Below, in pieces: positions 63,107 to 64,000 of a stretch of 64,000 nt of DNA. Where the stretch lies: contig NZ_QEYD01000008.1 in assembly GCF_003122215.1 (NCBI RefSeq), positions 1-64,000 of the forward strand, given 5' to 3'. A model generated the notes under the pieces. That model was given only the letters and a program-made list of their open reading frames with translations. It had not been told where the DNA came from and made no database searches. Each line of letters starts with the position of its first letter. Position 1 is the stretch's first letter. The position numbers and the translations under genes were made by a program. The DNA is from Pararhodobacter marinus (GTDB taxonomy: Bacteria; Pseudomonadota; Alphaproteobacteria; Rhodobacterales; Rhodobacteraceae).

Positions 63107-64000
63107 ATGCCGCATTACCGCTCCCGCCGTTCCACCCATGGCCGCAACATGGCCGGGGCCCGGGGTCTCTGGCGTGCCACGGGGATGACCGACAGCGATT
63201 TCGGCAAGCCGATCATCGCCGTCGTCAACAGCTTCACCCAGTTCGTGCCCGGCCATGTCCATCTCAAGGATCTGGGCCAGATGGTCGCGCGTGAAATCGA
63301 AGCGGCGGGCGGCGTCGCCAAGGAATTCAACACCATCGCCGTCGATGACGGGATCGCGATGGGCCATGACGGGATGCTCTACTCGCTGCCCTCGCGCGAA
63401 CTGATCGCGGATTCGGTCGAATACATGGTCAACGCCCATTGCGCCGACGCGATGGTCTGCATCTCGAACTGCGACAAGATCACGCCGGGCATGATGATGG
63501 CCTCGATGCGGCTCAACATCCCGACGATCTTCGTCTCGGGCGGGCCGATGGAAGCGGGCAAGGTGCAGGTGGGCGACCTCGTGCGCAAGGTCGACCTCAT
63601 CGACGCGATGATCGTCGCCGCCGACGACCATTATTCCGACGAACAGGTCGAGGAATTCGAACAGAATGCCTGCCCGACCTGCGGCTCGTGCTCGGGCATG
63701 TTCACCGCGAACTCGATGAACTGCCTGGCCGAGGCGCTGGGCCTCGCGCTGCCGGGCAACGGCTCGATGCTGGCCACCCATGCCGACCGCAAGGAGATCT
63801 TCCTGCGCGCCGGGCGCCGCATCGTCGAGATCACCAAGGCGCATTACGAACGCGACGAACCCGGCTACCTGCCGCGCGAGGTGGCAACCTTCGAGGCCTT
63901 CGAGAACGCCATGTCGCTCGATATCGCCATGGGCGGCTCGACCAACACCGTGCTGCACCTTCTGGCCATCGCCCATGAGGGCGGCGTCGATTTCACCATG
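63107..64000 (+). CDS. ilvD: Dihydroxy-acid dehydratase, N-terminal part (cut by window edge)
   Basis: 298 codons are visible of an expected roughly 610. The enzyme dehydrates 2,3-dihydroxy acids in branched-chain amino acid synthesis. Motifs are [37 protein letters not shown], the Fe-S Cys in [14 protein letters not shown] and [17 protein letters not shown], and [11 protein letters not shown] near the right edge. ATG 63107 with GAGGAC upstream. The family also contains sugar-acid dehydratases (Edd, XylD); the [16 protein letters not shown] segment favours IlvD. Confidence 0.94.
   Translation, partial: MPHYRSRRSTHGRNMAGARGLWRATGMTDSDFGKPIIAVVNSFTQFVPGHVHLKDLGQMVAREIEAAGGVAKEFNTIAVDDGIAMGHDGMLYSLPSRELIADSVEYMVNAHCADAMVCISNCDKITPGMMMASMRLNIPTIFVSGGPMEAGKVQVGDLVRKVDLIDAMIVAADDHYSDEQVEEFEQNACPTCGSCSGMFTANSMNCLAEALGLALPGNGSMLATHADRKEIFLRAGRRIVEITKAHYERDEPGYLPREVATFEAFENAMSLDIAMGGSTNTVLHLLAIAHEGGVDFTM

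Overview
The window is a 64 kb stretch of GC-rich chromosome from an alphaproteobacterium, most likely of the order Rhodobacterales (Roseobacter/Paracoccus relatives). The evidence is the high GC, the sucCD-sucA-sucB-(two MAPEG genes)-lpd order, the abundance of TRAP and tripartite tricarboxylate (TTT) transporters, and a dispersed intergenic repeat found three times whose sequence I associate with this order from memory. It is ordinary core genome interleaved with several accessory catabolic cassettes. I see no insertion sequence, prophage, CRISPR array or rRNA. One tRNA is present.

Layout. 1-4.2 kb: the start of trxB, a GntR regulator and a divergent malonyl-CoA synthetase/amidase pair, probably for malonate or malonamate use. 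4.2-7.1 kb: a DctPQM TRAP transporter on the minus strand. 7.3-14.45 kb: a TetR regulator followed by six genes (RidA, DadA-like oxidase, beta-amino-acid-type aminotransferase, D-aminoacylase-like amidohydrolase, CobW-type metallochaperone, phosphotriesterase-like hydrolase). From the oxidase onward each gene overlaps the next by 4 bp. This is the most interesting block and looks like an uncharacterised pathway for an amino-acid derivative. 14.45-21.9 kb: a minus-strand beta-oxidation operon (fadE, thiolase, fadB-type, acetyl-CoA hydrolase/transferase). 22.3 kb: a CAT-anticodon tRNA. 22.5-27 kb: a secreted protein of unknown function, purM-purN and an MFS exporter.

27.2-36.8 kb: TCA-cycle block sucCD, sucAB, an L,D-transpeptidase, two MAPEG membrane proteins and lpd. 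Three palindromic operator-like sites at exact 21 bp spacing lie upstream of sucC. 37-45 kb: a class III aminotransferase and IclR regulator divergent from tctCBA, an aldehyde dehydrogenase and a Tm-1-like (UPF0261) protein, a second plausible amine/carboxylate pathway. 45-54 kb: a lipoprotein, SufE, a TauE/SafE permease, a YbbAP-type ABC exporter with divergent tesA, and clpS-rsmC-SDR; the SDR lacks its catalytic Tyr and Lys. 54-64 kb: a D,D-carboxypeptidase with a SPOR domain, a methyltransferase, a 48-residue secreted peptide, hemC, mnmH, mazG, an M20 amidohydrolase, tpiA and the 5' part of ilvD.

Genes are very tightly packed. Many neighbours in the same direction overlap by ATGA or GTGA, and several convergent pairs abut within a few bases. 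In contrast, three other convergent junctions (36.9, 45.1 and 62.1 kb) each carry one copy of the dispersed hairpin repeat, which probably acts as a bidirectional terminator. Protein assignments rest on motifs and family knowledge recalled from the translated sequence; no database search was run.
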